This document shows, piece by piece, positions 25,286-38,700 of a stretch of 64,000 nt of DNA (position 1 is its first letter; each line of letters starts with the position of its first letter). The position numbers were made by a program, and so were the translations under genes. Where the stretch lies: contig NC_066845.1 in NCBI RefSeq assembly GCF_001640805.2, positions 15,688,307 through 15,752,306 of the forward strand, given 5' to 3'. This DNA comes from Lates calcarifer (Eukaryota > Chordata > Actinopteri > Centropomidae). The notes beneath the pieces are model-generated. The model was not told where the DNA came from. It did not search any database and saw only the letters and a program-made list of their open reading frames with translations.

Positions 25286-25651
25286 GACTGCCCTGAAGCA
25301 GAGACAGAGGAAAGGTTCGTAGAAATATATCCTCCTTGTTACATGTACTCTAATGACTGACGTGCACGTTTGTTATGGGGTTTTAAGAGGCTAGCAAGTC
25401 CAGGTGTTAGCCTCGCGTTAATGACAGCCATGGGTGCTCCTCCAAAACATAACGTATATTTTTGAGAATATCGCTGAAGAAACTTATTTAACGGTCATAC
25501 CTTTGAATGTGGAAAATCAAGCTCCAACTGTTGTCCGTCTTAAATCGGGTATGAAGTTATGCTTTGTATTTTATTCCTTGCCAGCGAAGTAGAGACAGTT
25601 CCCGCGAAATCACCCGCTCAACATCACTTGTTTTTCTACGCGTGCGTGAAT

Positions 25652-25661
25652 TCTCGCGAGA
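25652..25661. promoter_or_regulatory. TCTCGCGAGA palindromic promoter element
   Basis: An exact copy of the TCTCGCGAGA palindrome, the motif reported for BANP and typical of CpG-island housekeeping promoters, lies between the divergent pold2 and nono start sites. Confidence 0.7.
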
Positions 25662-25910
25662 AAGGGCGGTGAAAGTACGTTCCGCTGTTACTACCACAAA
25701 AACTATCGTACCATAAACCTTAATGAAAACAACCTACATCAGCTTTAAGAGGCAAGAGGCAATGCTAATATAAAACTTTAAAGAAGAGTAGATTAGTCTA
25801 ACTTTTTGTTGTTGTTTTTCTCGCACCGTCGCACACAAGCAACGTCACTCATTCAAATCAATAGGTCGCACTTAGTTTAGGTCATAATAGCGTCGCGGGA
25901 GCACGCAGCC

Positions 25911-25920
25911 TCGCCATTTT
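25911..25920 (-). promoter_or_regulatory. YY1-type site (AAAATGGCGA on minus strand)
   Basis: TCGCCATTTT on the plus strand fits the YY1 core AANATGGCG in reverse. It lies about 90 bp upstream of the nono ATG, where YY1 sites often sit just downstream of start sites in ubiquitous genes. Confidence 0.45.
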
Positions 25921-26010
25921 CGCAGCTCTTTGTGCGCCACTGTCTGCTAAGAGTTTGCGTCTTTTTTATCGAGCTTTTGGCCCACCTGAGTTTAAATTGT
26001 GTTGCAAAAA

Positions 26011-27336
26011 ATGCAAGGAAACAGAGGCCCACAGCAGAACCATGGCCCCAACCGCCCGGGAGACCAGAAAAAACCCGGAGGAATAAACACAAACGGCCAG
26101 CAGCCTGAGCCCAGTGAGCAGACAAGCCCCAATGAGGCCTTAACCCTGGACCTGCAGAGCTTCAGGAAGCCTGGAGAAAAGACCTTCACCCAACGCAGCA
26201 GGCTGTTTGTAGGAAACCTCCCAACTGGAGTTACCGAGGAGGATATCGAGAAGCTATTCGCCAAGTACGGCAAGGCCAGTGAGATCTTTGTCAACAAGGA
26301 GAGAGGCTTCGGCTTCATCCGGCTGGAGACCAGGATCATAGCAGAGATAGCCAGAGCAGAGCTTGATGATACTCCGTTCAGAGGCAGACCAATTCGGGTG
26401 AGGTTTGCAACACATGGTGCTGCTTTATCTGTGAAGAATTTGCCAGAGTTCGTGTCCAACGAGCTGCTGGAGGAGGCCTTCGCCGTCTTTGGTCAGATAG
26501 AAAGAGCTGTTGTCATCGTGGATGACCGAGGAAGGCCCACAGGGAAGGGAATAGTGGAGTACACATCAAAGCCAGCTGCAAGGAAAGCACTGGATAAGTG
26601 CGGTGATGGTGCCTATCTTCTCACAGCCTTCCCTCGTCCTGTTACAGTGGAGCCTTTGGATCAGTTTGATGAAGAGGAGGGACTGTCAGAAAAGCTCATA
26701 AACAAAAACCAGCAGTATCACAAAGAGCGTGAGCAGCCACCCCGGTTTGCTCAGCCGGGCTCCTTTGAGTACGAGTATGCCATGCGATGGAAGGCCCTGA
26801 TGGAGATGGAGAAGCAGCAGTATGAAATGGTGGACCGCAACATGAAAGAGGCTCAGGAGAAGCTGGAGGCGGAGATGGAGGCAGCCAGACATGAGCACCA
26901 GGTGATGCTGATGAGGCAGGACCTGCTGAGGAGACAGGAGGAGCTGAGGAGGATGGAGGAGCTCCACAGTCAGGAGGTGCAGAAGAGGAAACAGGCTGAG
27001 CTCCGGCAGGAGGAGGAACGCCGGAGGAGAGAGGAGGAGATGAGGATGCGCAACGAAGAGATGATGAAGAGGCAGCAGGAGGGCTTCAGAGGCAACTTTT
27101 CTGAAAACAGGGAGCAAGACATGAGGATGCATATGGGCGGCCATGGGATGCCCATGAACAGAAACTCTCTGGGTGGTAATTCTGGTCCTGCCGGTACTCC
27201 TGGCATGGCAGCTGAGAATACTCCAATGATGCAGGGGGCAGGAAACAACAACATGCCTGGAGGAGGCCAGGGCGGCTTCCCCAGAGGCCTCCCTGGGCCG
27301 GGGGACTATGGACCTAATAAGCAACGCAGATTTTGA
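26011..27336 (+). CDS. nono: non-POU domain-containing octamer-binding protein (NONO/p54nrb), intronless
   Basis: A DBHS-family nuclear RNA/DNA-binding protein that works as a dimer with SFPQ or PSPC1 in paraspeckles, splicing and DNA repair. One uninterrupted 441-codon frame. The ATG at 26011 gives MQGNRG, matching the family start; an in-frame GTG upstream at 25999 is not needed. Visible parts: RRM1 with RNP2 LFVGNL (65-70) and RNP1 RGFGFIRL (98-105), RRM2 starting LSVKNL (139-144), NOPS segment with [20 protein letters not shown], a long Glu/Arg coiled coil, a Gly/Met/Asn-rich tail and a basic end NKQRRF (human ends NKRRRY). Vertebrate NONO genes are normally split by many introns, so this is probably an old retrocopy, though intact. 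The polyadenylation signal AATAAA is at 27595-27600. SFPQ and PSPC1 fit less well. Confidence 0.93.
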   Translation: MQGNRGPQQNHGPNRPGDQKKPGGINTNGQQPEPSEQTSPNEALTLDLQSFRKPGEKTFTQRSRLFVGNLPTGVTEEDIEKLFAKYGKASEIFVNKERGFGFIRLETRIIAEIARAELDDTPFRGRPIRVRFATHGAALSVKNLPEFVSNELLEEAFAVFGQIERAVVIVDDRGRPTGKGIVEYTSKPAARKALDKCGDGAYLLTAFPRPVTVEPLDQFDEEEGLSEKLINKNQQYHKEREQPPRFAQPGSFEYEYAMRWKALMEMEKQQYEMVDRNMKEAQEKLEAEMEAARHEHQVMLMRQDLLRRQEELRRMEELHSQEVQKRKQAELRQEEERRRREEEMRMRNEEMMKRQQEGFRGNFSENREQDMRMHMGGHGMPMNRNSLGGNSGPAGTPGMAAENTPMMQGAGNNNMPGGGQGGFPRGLPGPGDYGPNKQRRF

Positions 27337-27600
27337 ATCACATCTATTTTTTTCCCCCCATTTTCATACTCACTGTAATTTAAAGTTCAGATAGTGGGCG
27401 TTACTTTTGAACTTTAAAAACTGTTGCATGTATTTTTTTAATTTTTCTTTTTATTTGTACTTTTGAATTATGTTTTAGTACTAAAATGTCTAAACTCTCC
27501 AAATGAGCCATGTGTTTTTACTTTATGTCTCACATTAATGTATTTTTCATAGGGATAGAAAATGTTTTTGTCCTGGATATGTTGACTTTTCTGGAATAAA

Positions 27601-30600
27601 TTCATGATTCCCTAAGAATTTTGTTTTATTCAGATTAGACATATTCTCCTTCAAAGCAGCGTGGGGCCAAATATTAAACCACCTCAACAAGCTCACTTTT
27701 ACTCACAAAACAGACTAAATCGGGACATTTTTTATCTATGTGATTCTTCGGCAAAGTGTGTCTCACTCTCAACGTTAAATCACTGCTCTCAATTGGTTTT
27801 CTGGCAATGATTAGAGTATTGAGTTTAATTAACAGTGGTACAGATGAATCAGTGATGTGAAACCTGATTCTAAGGCAGCATATAATGTCGCATAACAACA
27901 TAATCTCTGCGGTGTTGGCAGAATATGGTGTAAAAGTTCATGAAAAGTAAAGAATAAGCAGTACAAACTAACATGTTGTATGGTGCTGTAGTTGTACTTT
28001 ATACTTTTCAGCATTAGCTGCTGTGATAAATTTGTGAAATGGGTTAGTTGGCCATACAGTGATGTCTCTTCCACTCAGCAAGCAACAGGTTTCCTTCATC
28101 ATGTTATCACATTTCAAAGCAGGAAAGGAACAGGTGAAGTAAATAATAATGGACAATGCATTTAGGTGTGTCCCAGGTTAACAGAGCCATAATTCATGTT
28201 TTAATTGCACCTGTACTATCCCTGTTATAGCAACACAGTGTGTATTTAAAAAGACAAATAATCCTCCCCGCTTTTTATTGATGTCTGAATTCCTGGGGAA
28301 TTCTCTTCCTGTTGTTGCTAAAGAAGACATTTAGTGACTCATTCACCATCTAACCAAAGAGCATCACTGAGTGAAGAATAAAGATCATGCCCACACAGTC
28401 TGTAGTGACACACAGGGTAGTGACACCTGCATACCTGCACAGTGACAACAACCACTGTCTGTATGAACAGTGTCCAAAAATGTCACAACTCACTGTCAAC
28501 TAGCACTGATTCAAAAGAGAGGGGGTAGACTATCTTAAACCTACAGTAGAGGGAAGTGGTAGGAAGCTGGTCCGATTCACATTTTTTTTCTTTTATTTGC
28601 TTAATAAACAGGATGGATGAGGCTTAACACCAGTTTAACACAAGTGGTGTCAAATATCAGTCATGCAGAGGGAAGCTAGTTTTATGTACAGCTCTGTGAA
28701 AAGCTTAATTTACTCAAAGATTAAAGGTCAAAGTTCATCAATCTCAGCAGAGTGAAACACAATTATTTCAAGTTTTCAGATGTTTCAGCCTGCTCCCATT
28801 GCTGATTTCAGCACCAATCTGTGCCATGTCTGCTGTCTGTCACTTACACCAGGCTCTCGTGTTTGAGTTTCATGGGGAGAACCTCTCATCTAGTGACCTG
28901 TCAAGATGAAACCAAAATAGAAACACCATGCAGAGAAAGTCTGGTTTGTAAACAAGGTCTAAGTTGATGGAAGCCAACTGAAACTGTTTGGGCTTGCATA
29001 AACAGCCGGGCTTGCATAATAGCTAAACAGTTGCAGCACGCATGTGCCAAGCTAGTGCAGTGAAAATATGTCATCAGGAGGATCGTGTGAATGGTTCAGA
29101 GTCACCGGTGGTTTAACATCTGTTCAGTACAAACTAAACTTCTATACAAAAGGTTTAAGAATAAAGTCAGGGATGTATTAATGAACTTGAGAATCAAATG
29201 CACCAGCTGATCATTCTCAATATCAAAGCATCCAGCTGTTGGTGATTTGTCACCCTCCATTTTATGAGAGTCTGATGGGAATTGCAGATATTGGAGGATC
29301 TTCCTGTCTCCATCACACTAAGGTTTTATATCCTTTCAGGTGGTTTTCAGCTGATAGCCAAGATCTTTTCCGAGGAAACTACCCTTAACCCGTATCGGAG
29401 TCCAAAAAGTCAAGCTAGTCAGCTTACTACACCATCAAGCCAGCACAATAAATAATGGTTGACAAGGACTCGATCATAAAGAGGGGACAGTGTGTGTTAT
29501 CTGGAGATGAGATCAGCAGAAATGGTTTAGATAAGTACTTTTTAAACACTCTCAACTCAGGACGATCAACGGCAAGATGTTTGTCTGCAGTTCTCTCTGT
29601 GTAAGACGTGTCTTTTTTTTTTATCAGTCATGAATCTGAGGCTCACCCTTCAAAAGCACAATTTAGTAGATTTGCAACTATGATTATATAAATATAAGAT
29701 ATGCAAGACTAATACATTTGACCCTGAAGCATAGTATTGTCCTTAGATGAATTTGTATAGTTTATATAGTCTAATGATTGAATCTGTTTCCTTTATGAGA
29801 GAAAGAAATTATTAGTTTTTGTATGAATATCAAATAGTACTATTATGACATATGAATGTGCATTGCAATAAAAAAAAACATTTAAATAAAGATTTTTGTT
29901 TACTAACATAAATGAAATGCTCAGGTGCTTATTGTGTGTGACTGTCAAAATACCAAATAAATAAATGAAAGAATGAATAAATAAAGAAATAATAATCATG
30001 ATCATGTAATGTTGCACCTGGTGTAGGTACAGTAGTTTAAATGACCAATGGTATCATATTTAATGAGCATATAATATGTTTTCCATTTATAACCCTATTC
30101 CATTCAATTTTCAGTTTTAGCTGTCAGATAAATATAGTGCTGCTGAAATATTACGTTTTTGCAAAAATAATGATAATAAAAACTGTTCTTGCATCTGTCA
30201 CTCATTCTTAATTCAATAAGGATCACAGCATTAACTTTATTTGCTTCTTCTTTCAAACTCACTCAAAGATTTGGTTGAGGTTTTTATTTAATAACATTTT
30301 ATGATAAAATATTGTAGCATTGGTTATCAAATTACATTTATTTTATCAAATTTGTTGATTTGTTTAATCCTCAGTCCACTTTGATGACGACTTCATTTCA
30401 ACAGGACAATGGGAACAATAGGATCTAATGTGTAAGATAATACACTGCTTACATAAGATACGGAAAACCGGGGCAACAAAAATGACCGTACCATTTAAAT
30501 TCATATTTCTGACAGTCTGAACAAATATGCAGCATTATCAAGGTAAACATAATAAATATGGTATATAAACAGTAGTACATATTGTATGCTACATTTCTGA

Positions 30601-32463
30601 AAATGTGTTTTAAAAACATTACATTTTTGTTCAGACTGTCAGAGAAATATGATTTAGTGCTATGGTGATTTTTGTTGCTTTATTTATTATTATTTATTAA
30701 GTAATGCCTGCATTAATCTTGTCCTCTTGCCATTGAGTCAAATGTCTGTATGTCCTTTGTAAGATAATTCAGGAGAGCATTTCTATATAAGAAGCTTTCC
30801 CTCATATTCTTTACATATTAATTTGTATCCTCTTTTCAAGGAACAGCTGGTTTTTGGTGCTCAGTATAATAAAGGGGGAATTACAGACAAAATGTGTATA
30901 TGGTATGTAGAAATGGTGTTGAAATATTACAGAATGCCTTTAATTGCTTATTTAAGCATTGCATTATTTAGGGATGTTCTTTTTACCCTTGTGTTACATT
31001 ACATGTTGCTTTGTGCATTTAAAGTAACATAGAATTATTTGAAAAAACATGCACAAATTTGCAAAGCAGCAGTGGCCAAACCTTTAGATAAATGAGATGT
31101 CTGTTATTTGTGGAACTTAATTTTTAATACCAAATTCTGTGAATATTTTTTTAAAGAGAAAAAGATCTTTATGTCTTTTTTCTTTTTTTCTTTTTTTTAA
31201 TATTGTTTTTTCATGTTTAAAACCATAACTGTAGAGTATATGTAGACTTCATCAAACCCTTAAGGTTACATTGAAGTCCAGGCCATCTAATCTAATCTAG
31301 TCTGTGCCCTTTTGTACATAAAGATTTTTTGGGATGTTATTTCTTTTGGAAATACAGATGTTTACTGAATTTCAGTTAATGTAAAAAACAATTTTATGAA
31401 TGGGCAGTCTCTTGTATACAGTATTTGCAGATAAACAGTCATAAAAAATGAGTGTCAGAGCACCCTGTCCCTCTCCAGGTCATATAAATATGATAAAAAC
31501 AAGCAGGAATAAAATAATCAAGATATGAATATAAATACAAATTAATTTATTCACAGAGGAGCAGGGTAAAACACTGCAAATAGAAAAGGTTAGGTACTTT
31601 TCAGATTAATGAATCTGGTTCGTAATGTGATTTCAGTACTGCACAGCCACTGTAAGAGTGCTTGGACACAGTGCAAATTGATAATCAATAGATAAAAAAA
31701 ATACTCACACTGATAAACCACATGATTTTACCTTTTGATGTGAATAGTGTGCACTGTAGCAGTTTTTGGTGTGCTGGCCAAGTTACAAAATTGTACGTGT
31801 TGCCGTGACTTATCAGCATACAAAAGAACAAAGAACATCACCATATCTGCCCCATTTCTTCTTGTCTTTTTTACCATCTCTGTTTATCACGAATTGAAAT
31901 CCTTATGCACCTTCGCCCTGATAGCTCTAATGCTCTGATGATCCCGTGGTACGAACATGGATCCTTGGATGTCAGTTTTATCTTGGCTCTGACCTTGACA
32001 TGTGATAACGACATTAATTACACAGCTGATCTTAGATAGTGGGATGTGATCCAGGAAGTGATTAGTCATGTTGGTAAGACAGCCTGATTCCATCTACAGA
32101 CTGTCAGTGGGTTTGATGTAAAACTTTTATACAAAAGAAAAGGCAAAAAAAGAAATTCTATCAAAAAGAAAAGTGTCAGGGATATTAGCAGATACTCTCT
32201 CTGCGCCTTGGGATCAGATAGCCTGCACACAGAAGCATTACTTGGATGATGGTCTAAAGGTCACATTCAGGCCATCTGTAGTGTACTGTACTTTGCTGTT
32301 TGTTACATACACTGTCCTTACAACAATAAAAAAAACTGCATATACTGCTGGTGAAATGAGGCACAGAAGTGAAGAACTGGGTGCGGATGTTGTTTTGGAT
32401 TGTCCTATAGTTTCTACCATCTGTTTTGGATCTCCGCAGCAACCCTATCAAAATCTCTCCCAT
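27601..32463. other. intergenic spacer between nono and npc1l1
   Basis: AT-rich, with no exon chain or RNA gene recognised. It contains a small fold-back element at 30473-30678 and T-rich low-complexity patches (for example 31150-31215). GGGCTTGCATAA occurs twice near 28991 and 29008. Confidence 0.55.
30473..30678. mobile_element. 206-bp fold-back element (MITE-like)
   Basis: Begins GCAACAAAAATGACC and ends with the inverse (GGTGATTTTTGTTGC). Arms of about 53 bp pair inverted, sharing TCTGACAGTCTGAACAAA. No coding capacity. The family is unknown to me. Confidence 0.7.
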
Positions 32464-32476
32464 GTTAATTATCAAA
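32464..32476 (+). promoter_or_regulatory. HNF1-like site upstream of npc1l1
   Basis: GTTAATTATCAAA matches the HNF1 palindrome GTTAATNATTAAC at all but two positions, about 310 bp before the npc1l1 start codon. A GATA-type AGATAAG (32528-32534) and CRE-like GACGTCAC (32543-32550) follow. HNF1A is a known activator of mammalian NPC1L1; function here is inferred. Confidence 0.4.
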
Positions 32477-32784
32477 CAGAGGAATTGATCATCCACAGCT
32501 GTGATTGGGCAGCCACCACATCAGACCAGATAAGAAGGGTGAGACGTCACAGGAGTGATGACGTTGGGCATGTCATGATGTTTCTCCTTCCCCAAACCTA
32601 ACACTGTGGGACAGACAGACAGACGATAGGAGAGAGACGACAACTTCGAAACCACAGAGCACCTCCCTCACTGTCTTACTTTGTCTAATGCATCTTCCAA
32701 CAGGCCAAAACTGATTAATATACACTCCATTTTACTGTACCTGAGGACCCTGACTCTTCTGTTGCTGAAAAACCCTCAAGAATC

Positions 32785-35700
32785 ATGATCCATGTCACGG
32801 CACTGATCATTTTTCTGACCTGTATGGTGAGTTGGTCCGGTCATTTTTTTCTTTGTTAGGAAACTGATAACTGATAGTTTTGTAATAATATAAACACTAC
32901 GCTTTTTTCATTCAACAGTATCATAATTTTATATTGCATACACATTGAATACACCTGAATTTGTTTAGAGAAGAAAGCACCAAAAAGCAACAAAGTGGTG
33001 GTGTGAGTTAAATTGTATGGAAGTTGTTAAATGCCTAAATAACTCAAACTAAAGTGAAATACAACACTTACTGTGAGATGTATTCCATTTCCATGTATGC
33101 CTACATAAAAATGAACTATAATAATGTACATTGTATTTCACTTTACCAGTTTGATTTGTTGATTTGTTTAGACATTTTAAATATTCCATACAACTAAAAG
33201 TTCTAATTAAATAGCACACATGATATTTAAATTAAGTAATGTGATATAAATTAGTAGTAAAAATCATTTGTGGAATGACATTTCAAAAGTAAAATATGTT
33301 AGCATTTTTCAATCTATATTAATCTCTTTTAATTCTTCATCATAAATAGCCTTAACATTTGTAGTTCTGTTCTTGGTTGATATCTATAGAGTAAACATGA
33401 AACATATTGTAAATTATCTCCAGATTAATGAATGCTTTCAGTCATAAATTCTAAATTTTACATTTTCCAATTCTACTTGGAATATGTACTAAATTAAATG
33501 TTCTTTTCTTTTTCTTTTCTTTTATTATTATTATTATTACTTATTACTTATTTATTCTAAGAGTCTGTTTGGCTAACCATTTTTCTAGTCAATAAATCTA
33601 TAAACTTATCAAAATCATTATTTAACTTATTTTTATATAAAAGAGGTTCATTAATTTGTAATAAATCGTTGGATATTGTCATCCACCTTGAACATACGCA
33701 ACATATTTGACCTTGAGCATTTCCATTTTATTGTTCTTGTAAGGCAGTGTCAATAAGCTGACATAGCAGGACAATGTGCAGCTCTAAAGTAATTATGACT
33801 ATTAAGACATTTATGGATTAAAACTGTATGTTTTGAGGAAACTTACTCATGATGAACTTGATACACCTGATCAAACCCTGTTGCTAGTTGCAACTTTTTT
33901 GAAAATATCATCCTTAACTTTTATTTATGGTATTTGTGTCAACTACGTATGGAGATGGAGATGCAAGGTTGGGCCAAAAAACTATATAGAATATACATAA
34001 ATGATTACTTGTAATATAACTTGTAAAGTGTATGTTCTGCATTTAAATGTTCCCACCTTCTTTCTAGTTGTCTTATTTTTGACAATGTTTGACTGTCTCT
34101 TTCACACAGGTGCTGTCAGAGGCCCAACATGAGCCTGGCCACTGTGTTTTCTATGAGGAGTGCGGTCGTAACCCATCGATAGGAGAGTCCCTCATTCCTC
34201 CTATTGTCCCCTGTCTCGACTACAGCCAAGCCCGACATATAAAAGGAGAGCACTACAGGAAACTCAAAGAGGTCTGTAGATCCTGCTTACTGTTTCAATC
34301 AAGCAGAGAACTGGAATGAATAAAGCATTGTAGTAGCTATTCTTAGTCCTCTTCATCTGTTCTTAGGAAATTATTTTATGTATTCACTTCACAAAAAGTG
34401 AGCTTGTGTTTGAGTCTTACTTTGACGTTCCAGGTGTGTCCCATTCTGGACCGCGGTGAGAACAATACGTACACCTGCTGTTCCATCAAACAGCTGTCAT
34501 CCCTGGAAAGGAGTCTAACCCTGTCCAAGGCTGTGCTGATCCGCTGCCCTTCCTGTGCTGAGAACTTTGCCCACCTGCACTGCATCAACACCTGCAGCCC
34601 CAACCAGAGCCAGAGGGTAAAAGTCACAAAGGTCATGAATGTCACTACGCTGGGCAAAACGAAGGAGGCTGTGGTGGCTTACCAGTCATTCATCACCACC
34701 ACCTTTGCAGACGCCGCCTTCCAGTCTTGTAAAAATGTTAGGATCCCTGCCACAGGAGGCTTTGCCATCAGCACCATGTGTGGTCGGTACGGCGCCAAGC
34801 TGTGCACCCCCCAGCGTTGGTATGATTTCCAGGGAGACTCCAGTAACGGCCTGGCTCCACTGGACATTGACTTCAGGTTGATAAAAGAGGGATACAGTGA
34901 GGGAGTGCCAGAGGGTGTGATTCCCTACAACGGACGCGCTCTGAAGTGTAATGAGACCACACCGTCAGGAGGTCAGGTCTGCTCCTGCCAAGACTGCCAA
35001 GAGTCGTGCCCGAGTGTGCCTCCTCTACTACCACCCCCCAGCCCCTTCAGACTATTGGGGATAGATGGCTTCCTTCTGATTTCTATTGTCTTATTCTGTC
35101 TCCTGATACTTGCCTTCCTGTTATACCTCTCTGTCTCTTGCGCAATGAGGTCTATGAAAAGAAAGGATGAAGAGAGAGGAAAGAGAAAGAAGAAAGGCAA
35201 AGACCAGAACAGTAACGATGTGATTCAGCAGGTCATTCATCCTTCTGAGGTGACGTGCGCTGACAGGAACAGCCTGGCAGCTCAAGCTTTCCTGAGCCTG
35301 AAATTTCAGCAATGGGGGACCGTCATGGCCACATATCCCCTCACAGTAAGTACTTTCCACCAGGAAATTTAGAGTGCATGATCGCAGGTACTAATAGTTA
35401 TAGAAGTTAAAAGTCACTGTGTGCAGAATTTCTGGCATTGGTGTTTCAAACAGGCACACTAAGAAGAATGAAACACATTCAAATTGCACAGTAGAAAAAC
35501 AAAGGTTGTCAGCCAGATGAAGAAGATATGTCTCAGTTAGTATCTTATCTTCATTCAAGGTGCTCCTGCTGTCGGCTGTGGTCGTGGCTGTTTTCTCTGC
35601 TGGTCTCAAATCCATTGAACTTACCACCGACCCGGTCGAGCTGTGGTCTGCAGCCAACAGCCGGGCCCGCCAGGAGAAAGACTTCCATGACACACATTTT

Positions 35701-38700
35701 GACCCCTTCTTCAGGACGAACCAGCTCATACTGACAGCCCCGGGCAGAAAAGGCCACATTTATGATTCCTTGCTGTTTGGACAGCAGAACTTCAGCGGGC
35801 TTGTATCGAAGGATCTCATCATCGAACTGTTGCAGCTCCAGAAAAACATACAGGTAAGAAGCCCAGAATCAATGCTGACAGTGTTTGCAAAAGCTCATCG
35901 TATTGCTTTGACACAATGATGTCTCTTTTTTAGGGCATCGAGTTCTGGTCAGAGGATCTGAACCGCACAGCAAGTCTGAAGGACGTGTGCTTTGCACCGC
36001 TGAACCCATCCAACCCCTCCCTGACGGACTGTGCAGTCAACAGCTTGCCACAGTACTTCCAGAACAGCCTGGACAACATTAATGCTAAAGTGAATATGAC
36101 AGAGTTGGGTGTGACCAAAGAGGTGGACTGGAGAGACCACTTAATCTACTGCCTTAAGTAAAGATTCATCAAATGGAATTTCAAATGAGACTGGAAAAAA
36201 CACAGATTTATTTGCAGTTTCTCAGTGACTTAAACATAACTTTACTTTTTCATCTTCCATCTCCTCTCAAGCTCTCCCCTGTCCTTCAAAGACATCACTG
36301 ATTTGGGTCTGAGCTGCATGGCTGACTATGGAGCCCCAGTCTTCCCCTTTCTGGCTGTAGGAGGCTATAAGAGTGAGTGACCTTCAGCACCATCTTATAC
36401 ACACATAATACCTTTACAATCAACGCAAAAAGGCTCTTCTAACTCACTTGAACATTATATGTCGTGCTTTTCCTAGATGATGACTACACCAATGCTCAAG
36501 CTTTCATCCTGACATTCTCCCTCAACAATTATGCTCGCAACAACCCCAAGTTTAAAGTGGCCATGCAGTGGGAGAAAGAGTTTCTTAAAATTGTCCAAGA
36601 TTACCAGAAAAACCCTTCCACCAACTTCACCTTTGCATATATGGCAGAGGTAGGGCATACAGTGACAACTCACAGAAGGCATTGTTTATGATTCACATTT
36701 TAAAAATCTTAATTTTGCCTGATAGCTAAGGGGTTTAAGACCCTGACTATCTAATTCTAATGTGTCCGGTTGGAGCCTACCCAGGGACACATGTCAAGTC
36801 TCACCTCTCTCCACTTATTTCCGCTCTGCTCTCTGTCATATCATATCTATTAAAAGCAAAAATGCTAAAACAAACAAAAAAAGAAGCAATCAGTGACATG
36901 CTGATAAAGACGTGCTGTAACAGCTTTTCCAAAGGGCGTGTTGAATTCTTGCCTCTTTTTCCATCACCTCACTGTTGCAACTCTTAAGCCCCTAATCTTT
37001 GACTTCTCTCTGCCACCCACCACCCACTTTACCCACCCCACTCTGTCCACAGAGGTCTCTGGAGGATGAGATTAATCGGACAACAGCAGAGGATATCCCC
37101 ATCTTTATGATCAGCTATGCTGTAATCTTTGTTTACATTGCGGTTGCACTGGGGGAGTACTCTTCATGCAAACGTATACTGGTAAGACTTCACAGATAGA
37201 AATGTCTACATTTATTATAGTGCAGACTTCACATGACTCAGCTTTTTTCCAGGGAATGTCACTCTACCACATTGTCCAAATAACTCAACAATTATTGGAT
37301 CAAGTGTCATACAGTTTTACACAGACATTCATAGTTCCCAGTTGATGAATCTTAATGACTCAGACAGCAGGCTGACATTTGTGGGTTTAAGTAAAATGTA
37401 TTGACAACTACTGGATGGACTGCCCTGATATTTTCTGCACACATTCATGTCCCATTCAGGATGAATAATAACTTTGGTGACCCCTCCAAAATTTTCACTT
37501 CATCAAGTCAGAATTTTAAATTGTCTAATACTTAAGTTTTTAACACCTGCAAAACTGTTGACATTCCTGGCAGCCGCAGCTGTATTATGTGTTATAGGAG
37601 ATAAATGTACGCTTTTTGCTAGTATGTAGCCAACATTGGCATTAACAGCAGTTTACTTTACTACCAGTAAAGAAAAAACTGTGTGAGTTTAGCATCAAAC
37701 TTCATTCTTTTACTTGCCAAAAGATGGAAAGCAACAGTTTTACCTCTATTTCCTTCATTTCTTTTCTTCTAAAGAAGTTAGTATGCTAACTAGCTATCAC
37801 CAGTCTGGATGGCCTGGCTCATCACTTTCTGATTGACTCACTGTAATGTCTAGACTGCCCTGACTAAGTAACTTGTTTTTGTTTTACTTAAAATAGAAAT
37901 ACCTGTGATAGGATACCAAGAAAGTAAAATGGATGAAACAGTACTTATTACATATATGATAAGGAGAAACTGCAGTATTATGGCCATGTCAGCTATATAG
38001 TTCTTATCTTTATCTCTAGGTTTACTGGCCATAAAGTTATACAATACAGAAGTCACGATATAGCAAAGATGTGGGAAACAGAAAAAGTACACTGAGTTGA
38101 ATGAATCTGGAATCTTATCTCTGTGTCCTCAAGGTGGACTCTAAGTTCCTGGTGGGTCTGGGTGGGATCCTGGTGGTTGCCTGTTCTGTCCTGGCTTCCA
38201 TGGGCTTCTACTCCTGGATCGGCATCCCCTCCTCGCTGGTCATTCTGCAGGTTGTGCCCTTCCTGGTGCTCGCTGTAGGAGCTGACAACATCTTCATTTT
38301 TGTTCTGGAGTACCAGGTATGTATATATGTGTGCACCATGACTGTGCAATATTGATGATTTTGTAAAATATGTGCATCATTTTTAGTGGTGTTACCCTAC
38401 TCTTCCTTCCTTGCAGAGAGATGTACGGAGGCCTGGGGAGAAGAGAGAGGAGCAGATTGGTCGTGTCCTTGGAAACGTAGCTCCCAGCATGCTCCTGTGC
38501 AGTCTCTCTGAGTCTGTCTGCTTCTTTCTAGGTAGGAACATTTTTCATTTTTTTAGTTGTTGAAAAAACTATATGAACAAAGTGCAACAGGTAACACTGA
38601 CACACTAAAAGGTTTCACTTCAGCACAGGTCTGTCCACATACAGTGCGTAGTAAGGCATCGTTGAGTTTCCATACAATGTGTTAACCTGTACCCGTGTCT

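Larger units (their letters stand above)
25286..26010. promoter_or_regulatory. head-to-head promoter region of pold2 and nono
   Basis: The two start codons are 725 bp apart on opposite strands. The stretch 25540-25960 is richer in CpG than its surroundings. A splice-donor pattern read on the minus strand (GTATG at 25500-25496) marks the end of a likely pold2 untranslated first exon rising from 25501 to about 25590. The nono leader probably begins near 25880-25925. No TATA box is obvious, which fits a dispersed housekeeping promoter. Confidence 0.65.

Noticed and set aside
25999..26010. In-frame GTG upstream of the nono ATG as a start
   Set aside because: The ATG at 26011 gives the family N terminus, and vertebrate initiation at GTG is unlikely.
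26686..27324. 212-codon minus-strand open frame opposite nono
   Set aside because: It is the antisense of the Glu/Arg-rich coiled coil; purine-rich coding text leaves the opposite strand stop-poor. No domain is visible.
32173..32601. 142-codon frame upstream of npc1l1
   Set aside because: It begins at GTG, shows no family similarity and overlaps the likely npc1l1 promoter.
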